DNA from: Flavobacterium psychrophilum
GTDB taxonomy: Bacteria > Bacteroidota > Bacteroidia > Flavobacteriales > Flavobacteriaceae
Assembly: GCA_945890865.1 (NCBI GenBank)
Contig: CAMDDB010000015.1
Span: 1-25,063 of the forward strand
DNA: 25,063 bases
Direction of reading: 5' to 3'
Below the pieces are notes generated by a model that searched no databases, was not told where the DNA came from, and worked only from the letters and a program-made list of their open reading frames with translations. Below are positions 1 to 7,482 of this stretch, piece by piece (within the stretch, counting starts at the first letter, position 1; every line of letters begins with the position of its first letter). Made by a program: the position numbers and the translations under genes.

Positions 1-129
1 GACAAAAATTAAAGAAAATTGCAATTATTAATCGCAGAAATGAGTACCAAAAATTAAAATTAACAACAAATCAAAAAAAACATTTATCTTTGAATTATTA
101 ACTAAATACTCTCTTAGGAAAAGTCCACT

Positions 130-2175
130 TTAGTTTGAAGACATACACAAAATATAATTAAATAATTCTTGTGTTTTATGTTTTAATAAAGTAATGATAC
201 AAGGATAAGTTGTTGCTCCATCAAATATTTGGATATCTTTAAAATCAACTATTTCAATAATTTTATTTTCTAAAATAACTTCTTTAATTCCACTTCCATA
301 ATTTGATAAAATAAATTTATTTGGTAAAATAAGTGAGACAACTCCTGTGTTTTTTAAAATTTCAATAGATTTTTCAATAAATAAAACATAGATGTCATAT
401 TTTCCAGTACTGCTCTTGTAATTCAGACCTAAGAAATCCCTTTGATTATTACTAATATTTTGAAATGATATATAAGGTGGATTTCCAATAATTACATCAA
501 AACCACCTTTGTCAAATATTTTAGGGAAAGCGGTTTGCCAGTTAAAGGCACTATCTCCAGCAATGGTATAATCATCTATTAATGAGTTACCACATTTAAC
601 GTTTCCATTAAGGTCATTCAGTTTTCGGTTAGGTTGTGCTGTTCTTAACCACAAAGATAGTTTAGCAATTTCCACACTTTCTTCATTTAAATCCACTCCA
701 AAGAGGTTGTTTTCTAAAATGCTATTTTCCATATCACTCAATACCATAGCATCACCAAATAATTTGGCTTGTAGTTCATCTATGTATTGGTGCTCATTTA
801 TCAAAAAATCAAGTGCTTGGTTGAGGAAAGCTCCTGATCCACAAGCAGGATCACAGATAGTTAATTGCAACAACCATTTCCTATAATTTTCAAGTTTTTC
901 AACTAAACCTTGAATGGTCTTCTTCTGTCTTTTTCTATCCGTAAAATACTCTTCCTCAATAATCTCAAGTGCTTGCTTCTTCTCCTCACATAATTTTCCA
1001 ACGGTGTTTTCTACAATGTATTTGGTAATGTATTTAGGGGTATAAAAGACCCCATCTTTTTTTCTTTTGGTTTTAGATTTATCAATTTCTTGTCCTTCTA
1101 ATTGTGCTTTAATTTCATCCAATTCATTTAAAGAATTTTCAAAAATATGTCCTAATATGTTAACATCAACCTCACTTGCAAAGTCATATTCAGATAGTTT
1201 TAGGGTGTGATTATACAATAAGTCATCATCTATACTAATAGAGTCTAATACTTCATCAGGTTTAAAAAGCCCTCCATTATAGGCAAAAACATTATGTTGT
1301 ACTCCTTTATAACCTGTGTTTAAATATCCAAAGTATTTCTTGAAACGTTCATAAAGTGGGCTGTATTCATCCAACTCTTTTAATTGATTCCATTGTGTCA
1401 GAATTAGCCTTACAGAGTTTGGAGGCAATAAATGCCTGTCTTCTCCAAAGAATAAAAACAAAAATCTATCCAATAGTTTCTGGGATTTTTTGAATAATTC
1501 TAATGGTTCAAAATTAGGATTTAGCAGTACTAGATTTTGATGTAATTCCCTTTTGAACAAAGAATAATCTTTGTATAATTTTTTGGTAATTATATCTTCT
1601 TCACTTAGGGATTCCTCCTTAATTTTTTTTGCTACATTTTGTGATAAATTGTCATATCCTAAACACAAATACAGCAGTTGAAACTCCTCTTCTGTTAGAG
1701 TAAACAAATTGAATTCAACATATTCAATAGTATTATCTATGTAAAAACGTAGCTTTTCAAAGTTAGAGGTAATTACATACACACAATCAGGCTGGTTAAC
1801 CTTATACCCAAATGCCTGAACTTCAATTTTTCCTAAATCAGTTGTATTAGTTCCTTTAAGTTCAATTACTGCTTTTACTTTACCATCAAAAATTATTGCA
1901 CCATCAGCCTTCTTACTATCCTTTACATTTTTATATTCTGTTGTTAGATTGAATTTAGTTTCAGAAGAAGAAGCAGGTTTAGTGTAGCCAAGTATTTTCA
2001 CAAACAAATCTTCCAAAAACTCTCCCTGGTATTGCTCTTCTTTTAGGTTCCTGATATCTACTTGTACTAAAGGATTAAGGAAATGATTTTTATAAGCATT
2101 CCATTTGTGAAGTAAAACCTGTCTATCAAGATTTTTTAGGTATTTATTTACTACGGATTTTTGAAATAATGACAT
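130..2175 (-). CDS. Type IIG restriction enzyme/adenine methyltransferase, C-terminally truncated
   Basis: This looks like an Eco57I-type enzyme joining a nuclease and an N6-adenine methyltransferase in one chain. The N-terminal part has a PD-(D/E)xK-like core, with D91 followed by E105-L-K107 in a VIELKGT strand, and E52 in an upstream helix. The methyltransferase part has FYTP (377-380), the SAM-binding motif DPACGSGAF (442-450) and the catalytic NPPY (565-568). At 681 residues it ends soon after the methyltransferase fold. Family members are usually near 1000 residues or more and carry a C-terminal TaqI-like DNA-recognition domain, which is missing here. The stop is inside the window, so the edge does not cause the truncation. 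It lies downstream of the tRNA-Asn pair on the same strand. It is probably a decayed or split accessory gene; methylation activity without the recognition domain is doubtful. Family assignment is firm; functional status is inferred. Confidence 0.85.
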   Translation of the reverse strand: MSLFQKSVVNKYLKNLDRQVLLHKWNAYKNHFLNPLVQVDIRNLKEEQYQGEFLEDLFVKILGYTKPASSSETKFNLTTEYKNVKDSKKADGAIIFDGKVKAVIELKGTNTTDLGKIEVQAFGYKVNQPDCVYVITSNFEKLRFYIDNTIEYVEFNLFTLTEEEFQLLYLCLGYDNLSQNVAKKIKEESLSEEDIITKKLYKDYSLFKRELHQNLVLLNPNFEPLELFKKSQKLLDRFLFLFFGEDRHLLPPNSVRLILTQWNQLKELDEYSPLYERFKKYFGYLNTGYKGVQHNVFAYNGGLFKPDEVLDSISIDDDLLYNHTLKLSEYDFASEVDVNILGHIFENSLNELDEIKAQLEGQEIDKSKTKRKKDGVFYTPKYITKYIVENTVGKLCEEKKQALEIIEEEYFTDRKRQKKTIQGLVEKLENYRKWLLQLTICDPACGSGAFLNQALDFLINEHQYIDELQAKLFGDAMVLSDMENSILENNLFGVDLNEESVEIAKLSLWLRTAQPNRKLNDLNGNVKCGNSLIDDYTIAGDSAFNWQTAFPKIFDKGGFDVIIGNPPYISFQNISNNQRDFLGLNYKSSTGKYDIYVLFIEKSIEILKNTGVVSLILPNKFILSNYGSGIKEVILENKIIEIVDFKDIQIFDGATTYPCIITLLKHKTQELFNYILCMSSN

Positions 2176-2296
2176 TTAATAAAAACTTGAGGTTAAACCA
2201 GTAGTGACAAACAGCATAATAAAAATTAACTGTCAATTAACTGCCAGACATGTGCAAGATAAGAATATTTTTTACTAAATTTGGGATTGTATAAAC

Positions 2297-2327
2297 AAAA
2301 AAAGTCCAACATTTCTGCTGGACTTTT
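2297..2327 (-). terminator. Intrinsic terminator of the tRNA-Asn pair
   Basis: On the minus strand a 12-bp stem (AAAAGTCCAGCA paired with TGTTGGACTTTT, one G-U pair) closes on a GAAA tetraloop and runs into a tract of seven Ts. It begins one base after the second tRNA ends, so it most likely ends the tRNA transcript. Confidence 0.88.
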
Positions 2328-2328
2328 G

Positions 2329-2402
2329 CTCCCCCTCTTGGGCTCGAACCAAGGACCCTCTGATTAACAGTCAGATGCTCTAACCAACTGAGCTAAGAAG
2401 GA
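2329..2402 (-). tRNA. tRNA-Asn(GTT), second copy in transcript order
   Basis: A 74-nt cloverleaf can be folded by eye. The acceptor is TCCTTCT with AGGGGGA, the anticodon stem TCTGA/TCAGA holds the loop CTGTTAA with anticodon GTT, and the T arm is CTTGG-TTCGAGC-CCAAG. The discriminator base is G, as expected for Asn, and CCA is not encoded. It differs from the other copy at only one base, position 5 of the acceptor, where T makes a T-G wobble. Confidence 0.96.
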
Positions 2403-2437
2403 ATAACCTCAAGGGTTTGTATTTTGCTAAAAAGTTG

Positions 2438-2511
2438 CTCCCCCTCTTGGGCTCGAACCAAGGACCCTCTGATTAACAGTCAGATGCTCTAACCAACTGA
2501 GCTAAGGAGGA
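2438..2511 (-). tRNA. tRNA-Asn(GTT), first copy in transcript order
   Basis: This is a 74-nt tRNA with anticodon GTT in the loop CTGTTAA, D-arm GCTC/GAGC, T arm CTTGG/CCAAG and acceptor TCCTCCT with AGGGGGA. Position 5 is C, giving a Watson-Crick pair where the sister copy has a wobble. The discriminator is G and CCA is not encoded. The 35-nt spacer to the second copy has no terminator, so both are probably processed from one transcript. Confidence 0.96.
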
Positions 2512-2535
2512 AAATGTTTGTCTTTTTAGCGAGTG

Positions 2536-2565
2536 CAAATATAAACTGATTTTTTATTACCGCAA
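2536..2565 (-). promoter_or_regulatory. Flavobacterial promoter for the tRNA-Asn operon
   Basis: Read on the minus strand, TTG (2565-2563) is followed 19 nt later by TATATTTG (2543-2536). This fits the known Bacteroidota consensus TTG-N(17-23)-TAnnTTTG. The predicted transcript start is about 15-20 nt upstream of the first mature tRNA. It is the most complete promoter in the window, since both elements are present. The -33 element overlaps the palindrome GCAAATTATTTGC. Confidence 0.72.
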
Positions 2566-2582
2566 ATTATTTGCTGTAAAAA

Positions 2583-3908
2583 TTACAAAAGATTATCCAT
2601 TATTAATTGGTAAATGTCTTTTCCAAAAGTCAAAGCCATTAACGACAACAAAAGTATCATTCCCCCAGTTTGCACATGTCCCATGGCTTTGTCTGATAGT
2701 TTTCTTCCCGTAATCATTTCGGCAATCGTAAATAAGGCATGTCCCCCATCTAAACCAGGAATTGGCAACAAGTTCATGAAAGCCAATCCGATCGAAAATA
2801 AGGCGGTGAAATTCCAAATAAATTCCCAATTCCAAGTATTTGGCAAACGACGCGCAATCCCAATCGGGCTTTGAACGTGTTTGTAAGCTTCGGTTTTTGG
2901 ACGCAATATTAATTTAAACTGTTTTACATTGTATACCAACAGTGCCCAAGATTCATTTACGGCGGCAGGAATGGCTTGTCCTAAGGTCAATTGATTGTTG
3001 ACTTCATAGTCAAACTTATCCAGCGGCTTATTTACAAATCCTAACCTTCCATCTTGATCTACTTTGGCTTTTAACGCCAGTGCTTCTGTTCCTCTTACAA
3101 CAGATAATGAAATACTATCGTTTTTATGTTTTGAAAGGAACGTTTTAAGTTCATCATAATAGACAAAAGAGTTGTCATTTATAGCTTTTATTTGGTCTCC
3201 TTTTTTCAATCCAGCTTTTTCGGCCATAGATTTGGGCACCACCGAATCAATGACTGTATTTGAAAAACGAGGCCCTACAAATTCTTTCCCTTCTTTGCTG
3301 ATGATTTCGCCTTTCATTTCGTCGGTTAATATCACCTCCAGTATAGACCCATTTCGTTCTACCTGAACTTTATCTCCTAACAATACATCTAATGTCATTC
3401 GGTTGAAACTCGGTTGAAATTTGCCATCAACGGCTAAAATTTTATCGCCATTTCTAAATCCAGCTTTCTGACCTACTTCGCCAAATGCCAATCCGTTTTC
3501 CTGGATTTTTTCGGTAGCAATATATTTTTGCCCCACTGTTGCATACAAAACCGTGAAAATAAACCACGCTAAAATTATATTTACAATAATTCCGCCCAAC
3601 ATAATAATTAAACGTTGCCAAGCCGGCTTAGATCGAAATTCCCAGGGTTGTGGCTCTCCACTCATTTGTTCGGCATCTAAACTTTCATCGATCATTCCCG
3701 AAAGTTTAACATAACCCCCTAATGGCAACCATCCGATGCCCCATTCGGTATCACCAATTTTCTTTTTTACCAAAGAAAACCCAGCATCCATAAATAAATA
3801 GAATTTTTCGACGCGTACTTTAAACATTTTGGCTGTTAGGTAATGCCCAAATTCGTGGAGAATTACTAAAACCGATAATATGAATAATATTTGTGCTACT
3901 TGAATCAT
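2583..3908 (-). CDS. rseP: RseP-type site-2 intramembrane zinc protease
   Basis: This is a 441-residue M50 metalloprotease of the inner membrane. In the E. coli family it cleaves anti-sigma factors and clears signal-peptide remnants. HEFGH (18-22) in the first membrane helix supplies two zinc-binding histidines and the catalytic glutamate. LDGG (386-389), with D387 as the likely third zinc ligand, lies in a late helix after the NLLPIPG stretch. Two PDZ domains occupy roughly 130-290. The GGYVKLSG strand near 63-70 and a helix near 98-125 also fit the family, as does the length. A TACTTTTG -7 element lies 22 bp upstream of the ATG, so the gene probably has its own promoter. The tRNA promoter starts within 20 bp of the stop. 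No anti-sigma gene is nearby to indicate a substrate. Confidence 0.96.
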   Translation of the reverse strand: MIQVAQILFILSVLVILHEFGHYLTAKMFKVRVEKFYLFMDAGFSLVKKKIGDTEWGIGWLPLGGYVKLSGMIDESLDAEQMSGEPQPWEFRSKPAWQRLIIMLGGIIVNIILAWFIFTVLYATVGQKYIATEKIQENGLAFGEVGQKAGFRNGDKILAVDGKFQPSFNRMTLDVLLGDKVQVERNGSILEVILTDEMKGEIISKEGKEFVGPRFSNTVIDSVVPKSMAEKAGLKKGDQIKAINDNSFVYYDELKTFLSKHKNDSISLSVVRGTEALALKAKVDQDGRLGFVNKPLDKFDYEVNNQLTLGQAIPAAVNESWALLVYNVKQFKLILRPKTEAYKHVQSPIGIARRLPNTWNWEFIWNFTALFSIGLAFMNLLPIPGLDGGHALFTIAEMITGRKLSDKAMGHVQTGGMILLLSLMALTFGKDIYQLIMDNLL

Positions 3909-3930
3909 TTTTATACGTTTAATTGAATCG

Positions 3931-3938
3931 CAAAAGTA
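3931..3938 (-). promoter_or_regulatory. -7 element upstream of rseP
   Basis: The minus strand reads TACTTTTG, an exact TAnnTTTG match, 22 bp before the rseP ATG. No TTG is present at the expected -33 distance, so only half of the consensus is visible. Confidence 0.5.
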
Positions 3939-3978
3939 CGGTTTTCACCTTACTTTTTACGCGTATTTTTTTGTGGTT

Positions 3979-5907
3979 TTACTTTTTTATAAAATTTTTA
4001 TAAATTATCCCTTCCGAAGTGCTAATTTTTAACCAATGCACCCCCGAAGCCAAATCAGCTATCGAAAAATCAACCGTGCTTTTTTCGCCTTCAAGTTGTC
4101 CTAAAGTATTGTAAATTTCTATTTTATTCAATTGCAAGGAAGATGGCATCATGACATGCAATACATCATTTGTAGGATTAGGGTAGACTGAAACGGTTGC
4201 CGACCATTCAAAAGATTCGGTACCTAGTGTAACAATATTATTTTTGGAAATAATATGTTTATTGGGGTCAAAAGTTACCCCGGTAACTACAAAAGGAACT
4301 GAAACGATAAACTGCTGTCCGTTTGCCGTATGATTTACAATTACGTCTTGCGTTGCGCCGCCCGCTCCCGATAATCTAATTTCTAAGGGCATCTCAAAAT
4401 AGGTTACACTAGGATCCGATTGCGTTTGACTAACCGTAATTTTTGCTTGGCCCGCTCCCCAGTTCTGTGCCGTTATGGTATAGGTGGGGTATCCCTGCAT
4501 GTATACCCAGTCGTTGAAAAATTCGCTCAAACTAGCTCCATGAACCGCTTCTAAATGGGCTTTCAAATCGGCGGTTATTGCATATCCGAAGGCTAAATTA
4601 GAATCGTTCAAATAATTTCGAACGGCTTGATAGAAATTGGCATCCCCCATTTTCCATCGCAACATATGAACGACCATTGAGCCCTTATTATAGGTAATAC
4701 GGGAGCTAAAGATTCGACTTACATTCAATGCTTCTGCTTCTGTCAAATAAAGCGCTCCATTTGAGGCCGAAGTAATATTATTGATCTTCGTGGTTTTCCA
4801 TGAAATAAAACTAGCAGGCCCATCTAAACTTTCTACTACCAATCCTGCTAAATACTCGGCAAACCCCTCATTCAACCATATGTCACGCCAAGTCCCACAG
4901 GTAATTTTATCACCAAACCATTGGTGTGCTAATTCATGTGCAATTAAACTTCTACTCCACCCGCCCATTGAAGACATGGTTGTGTGCTCCATTCCCCCGC
5001 CCCAACTAAATTGGACGTGACCATATTGCTCATTTCTGTAGGGATAAAAGCCAAATTTTTCTTCAAAAACGTTCATCACCGGAACCGTTTGATTGATGGC
5101 TGTTTGAACCGTAGTAGTATTTCCTTCAGGGTATAGATAATTATTGATAGGGAAAAAAGGATTTTGTACCGTGCCTAAACCGGCTTGTATATTGTACGTT
5201 ACATAGTTTGTAACATTCAGCGAAATCAAATACGCCGGAATGGGATAATTGTGTCTGTAATGGCGTGTGGTATTTCCGCCAGAAGTAGTACTGCTTTGCA
5301 ACAACCCATTTGATACTCCTATATAAGCAGACGGACAGGTGATGTAGATGTCAAAACTGTCAATTTTATCATTTAAATCTTGCTTACACGGCCACCAATC
5401 TCTAGCGCCAAACGGCTCCGAAAGGGTATAAATAACAGGTGTTCCCGCATGGGTACTTCGGGTGAAAGCCGCTTCGGCCTGAGGAGGTGAACCTGCATAG
5501 GTTATGATAACGGTTGCAGTAGTCCCGGTGGAGAGTGTTGTTGGTAAGTTTATATTTAATTCATAATTGCTTTGTGTAAATGTCAAACCCATACCATTCA
5601 TAGTCACCGAGCTTACGGCAAGTGCTGTTGCCATATCAAACGTAACGGTGGTCATATTGGATAAAGCTCTAAAAGTGGTAGAAACCACCCCACTGATAAA
5701 AGGGGTTGTGGTATCTGGATTAATTGTAAATCGCAAATCATGATGGGTTACATCATAATTTAAGGTATTTGGATTTACTCGAAGATTTTGAAAAGACGAA
5801 GCCGATTTCATTTCTGCTTCTACCATGCGATCAAATTCTGAAATGCCCGATTGAGAAAAACCTAAAACCCTTAATAATATGAATAACGCGCAAATATTTT
5901 TTTTCAT
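3979..5907 (-). CDS. Secreted M1-family aminopeptidase with T9SS sorting domain
   Basis: This is a 642-residue zinc aminopeptidase predicted to be exported. An in-frame TTG lies nine bases upstream, but the ATG at 5907 is preferred because it gives a usual signal peptide, MKKNICALFILLRVLGFSQS. The M1 N-terminal beta domain runs to about 240. The catalytic domain has GGGMEH near 304-309, the place of the substrate-binding GxMEN motif, then HELAHQWFGD with zinc ligands H324 and H328 and catalytic E325, and the third ligand E347 in NEGFAEY. An additional beta domain follows. The last ~75 residues begin VYPNPTNDV and end GIIYKNFIKK, a type A T9SS sorting signal. Export through T9SS for surface or extracellular peptide breakdown is inferred from this tail. 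An Arg (AGG) sits within the hydrophobic core of the signal peptide, which is unusual. Confidence 0.94.
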   Translation of the reverse strand: MKKNICALFILLRVLGFSQSGISEFDRMVEAEMKSASSFQNLRVNPNTLNYDVTHHDLRFTINPDTTTPFISGVVSTTFRALSNMTTVTFDMATALAVSSVTMNGMGLTFTQSNYELNINLPTTLSTGTTATVIITYAGSPPQAEAAFTRSTHAGTPVIYTLSEPFGARDWWPCKQDLNDKIDSFDIYITCPSAYIGVSNGLLQSSTTSGGNTTRHYRHNYPIPAYLISLNVTNYVTYNIQAGLGTVQNPFFPINNYLYPEGNTTTVQTAINQTVPVMNVFEEKFGFYPYRNEQYGHVQFSWGGGMEHTTMSSMGGWSRSLIAHELAHQWFGDKITCGTWRDIWLNEGFAEYLAGLVVESLDGPASFISWKTTKINNITSASNGALYLTEAEALNVSRIFSSRITYNKGSMVVHMLRWKMGDANFYQAVRNYLNDSNLAFGYAITADLKAHLEAVHGASLSEFFNDWVYMQGYPTYTITAQNWGAGQAKITVSQTQSDPSVTYFEMPLEIRLSGAGGATQDVIVNHTANGQQFIVSVPFVVTGVTFDPNKHIISKNNIVTLGTESFEWSATVSVYPNPTNDVLHVMMPSSLQLNKIEIYNTLGQLEGEKSTVDFSIADLASGVHWLKISTSEGIIYKNFIKK

Positions 5908-5963
5908 CTTGAGCAAGGAATGTAAATTTTGGATCTAATTACGTTTCTGCTTTTCAAATGAAG

Positions 5964-5971
5964 CAAAACTA
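5964..5971 (-). promoter_or_regulatory. -7 element upstream of the M1 aminopeptidase
   Basis: The minus strand reads TAGTTTTG, an exact TAnnTTTG match, 56 bp upstream of the preferred ATG. No TTG is seen at the -33 position. It lies in the divergent spacer shared with serS. Confidence 0.42.
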
Positions 5972-6108
5972 TATCTTAGCTTTTATAAAATTGTAGCGAA
6001 TATATTATAAAATATTGATTTTATAAAAACTTTTCTCTTCGAAATTCGCTGATATATTTTAGCAGACGTGGTTTTTGTTTTTTTAGCCATAATCTGAATC
6101 CAATTTCA

Positions 6109-6116
6109 TAAATTTG
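6109..6116 (+). promoter_or_regulatory. -7 element upstream of serS
   Basis: TAAATTTG matches TAnnTTTG exactly and ends 21 bp before the serS ATG. This implies a very short leader, so a long tRNA-sensing leader is unlikely. The nearest upstream TTG is 31 bp away, too far for a standard -33 element. Confidence 0.52.
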
Positions 6117-6137
6117 TCCCTTTAAATCCATAAGCCC

Positions 6138-7409
6138 ATGTTACAAATAGCATATATCAGAGAAAACAAAGAAGAAGTAGTTCAAAAATTGGCCAAAAAA
6201 AATATCGATGCCCAAGCGGCCATTGATCAAGTCATTGCTTTGGATGAAAAAAGAAGAGCTACCCAAGTAGAATTAGACACGATCAAATCCGAATCTAATA
6301 AGCTATCTAAAGACATAGGCGATTTAATGAAAAGCGGAGAAAAAGCTAAAGCCGAAATTTTAAAAGAAAAATCGGTACACCTGCGCGAAAAAGATAAAGA
6401 ATTGACCGAAGTATTGAATACCCATGCAAGTCAATTACAAGACGAATTGTACAAACTCCCTAATGTACCTGCAGACATCGTGCCGGTTGGAAAAACTCCC
6501 GAAGAAAACCTCAACGTTTTTGAAGAAGGGGATATTCCAAAATTATTTGAAGGCGCCTTACCGCACTGGGAATTGGCTAAAAAATACGATTTAATTGATT
6601 TTGAATTGGGAGTAAAAATTACGGGTGCTGGTTTTCCGGTATACAAAGGAAAAGGAGCAAAATTACAACGTGCCCTTATCACTTATTTTTTAGATAAAAA
6701 TACCGATGCCGGCTACTTAGAATACCAAGTGCCGCATTTAGTGAATGAAGCTTCTGGTTTTGGAACCGGTCAATTACCCGATAAAGAGGGTCAAATGTAC
6801 CATGTAGGTCTTGATGATTTGTATTTGATCCCAACAGCCGAAGTTCCCGTAACAAATATTTTTAGAGATGTCTTGTTAAACGAAAGCGATTTGCCAATCC
6901 TTTGCACAGGCTACACGCCTTGTTTCCGTCGTGAAGCAGGTTCGTATGGCGCGCATGTTCGCGGATTGAATCGTTTGCACCAATTTGATAAAGTGGAAAT
7001 CGTTCGCATTGAACACCCCGAAAAATCATACAAAGCATTAGACGGAATGGTAGAGCACGTGAAAGGCATTTTAAAAGAATTGAAATTGCCCTATAGGATT
7101 CTTAGATTATGTGGAGGAGACATGAGCTTTGCTTCTGCCTTAACGTATGATTTTGAACTGTTTTCCACCGCACAAGAACGTTGGTTAGAAATTAGTTCGG
7201 TTTCTAATTTTGAAACGTTTCAAGCCAATCGTTTGAAATTGCGATTTAAAGACAAGGACGGGAAAAACCAATTGGCGCATACCTTAAACGGAAGTTCGTT
7301 AGCCTTACCACGCGTATTGGCCGGAATTTTAGAAAACTATCAAACCCCTGAAGGGATCGTTGTTCCTGAAGTATTGCGAAAATACACAGGATTTGATATC
7401 ATTAACTAA
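6138..7409 (+). CDS. serS: Seryl-tRNA synthetase
   Basis: This class II synthetase charges tRNA-Ser with serine in the cytoplasm. The N-terminal ~110 residues form the long antiparallel coiled coil that contacts the tRNA variable arm. The catalytic core shows TGQLP (210-214), the serine-binding TAE (233-235), motif 2 with FRREAG (263-268) and motif 3 in NGSSLALPRVLAGILEN (384-400), including the ATP-binding arginine. The 423-residue length is normal and all key residues appear intact. The ATG follows a TAAATTTG promoter element and the gene ends in a strong hairpin terminator before the next gene. It is divergent from the M1 aminopeptidase gene. Confidence 0.98.
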   Translation: MLQIAYIRENKEEVVQKLAKKNIDAQAAIDQVIALDEKRRATQVELDTIKSESNKLSKDIGDLMKSGEKAKAEILKEKSVHLREKDKELTEVLNTHASQLQDELYKLPNVPADIVPVGKTPEENLNVFEEGDIPKLFEGALPHWELAKKYDLIDFELGVKITGAGFPVYKGKGAKLQRALITYFLDKNTDAGYLEYQVPHLVNEASGFGTGQLPDKEGQMYHVGLDDLYLIPTAEVPVTNIFRDVLLNESDLPILCTGYTPCFRREAGSYGAHVRGLNRLHQFDKVEIVRIEHPEKSYKALDGMVEHVKGILKELKLPYRILRLCGGDMSFASALTYDFELFSTAQERWLEISSVSNFETFQANRLKLRFKDKDGKNQLAHTLNGSSLALPRVLAGILENYQTPEGIVVPEVLRKYTGFDIIN

Positions 7410-7427
7410 ACCAATCCAAAGAATAAA

Positions 7428-7476
7428 AATGTACTAATTTGACGCTAAAAAGTGTTACATTAGTACATTATTTTTT
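7428..7476 (+). terminator. Long hairpin with T-tract at the end of serS, abutting the next start codon
   Basis: AATGTACTAAT (7428-7438) pairs perfectly with ATTAGTACATT (7459-7469). Inside it, ACGCT (7442-7446) pairs with AGTGT (7451-7455), with one G-U, around a loop of four As. After one A come six Ts (7471-7476). This is a good intrinsic terminator for serS, but the ATG of the next gene is only seven bases further on, so it could also be a leader structure controlling that gene. Confidence 0.8.
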
Positions 7477-7482
7477 CATAAA

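Noticed and set aside
2329..2511. tRNA repeats as the att sites of an integrated element
   Set aside because: Both copies are complete functional tRNAs only 35 bp apart, with nothing between them; no integrase was found.
2562..2574. Palindrome GCAAATTATTTGC as a terminator for rseP
   Set aside because: No T-tract follows it on the minus strand, and it overlaps the -33 element of the tRNA promoter.
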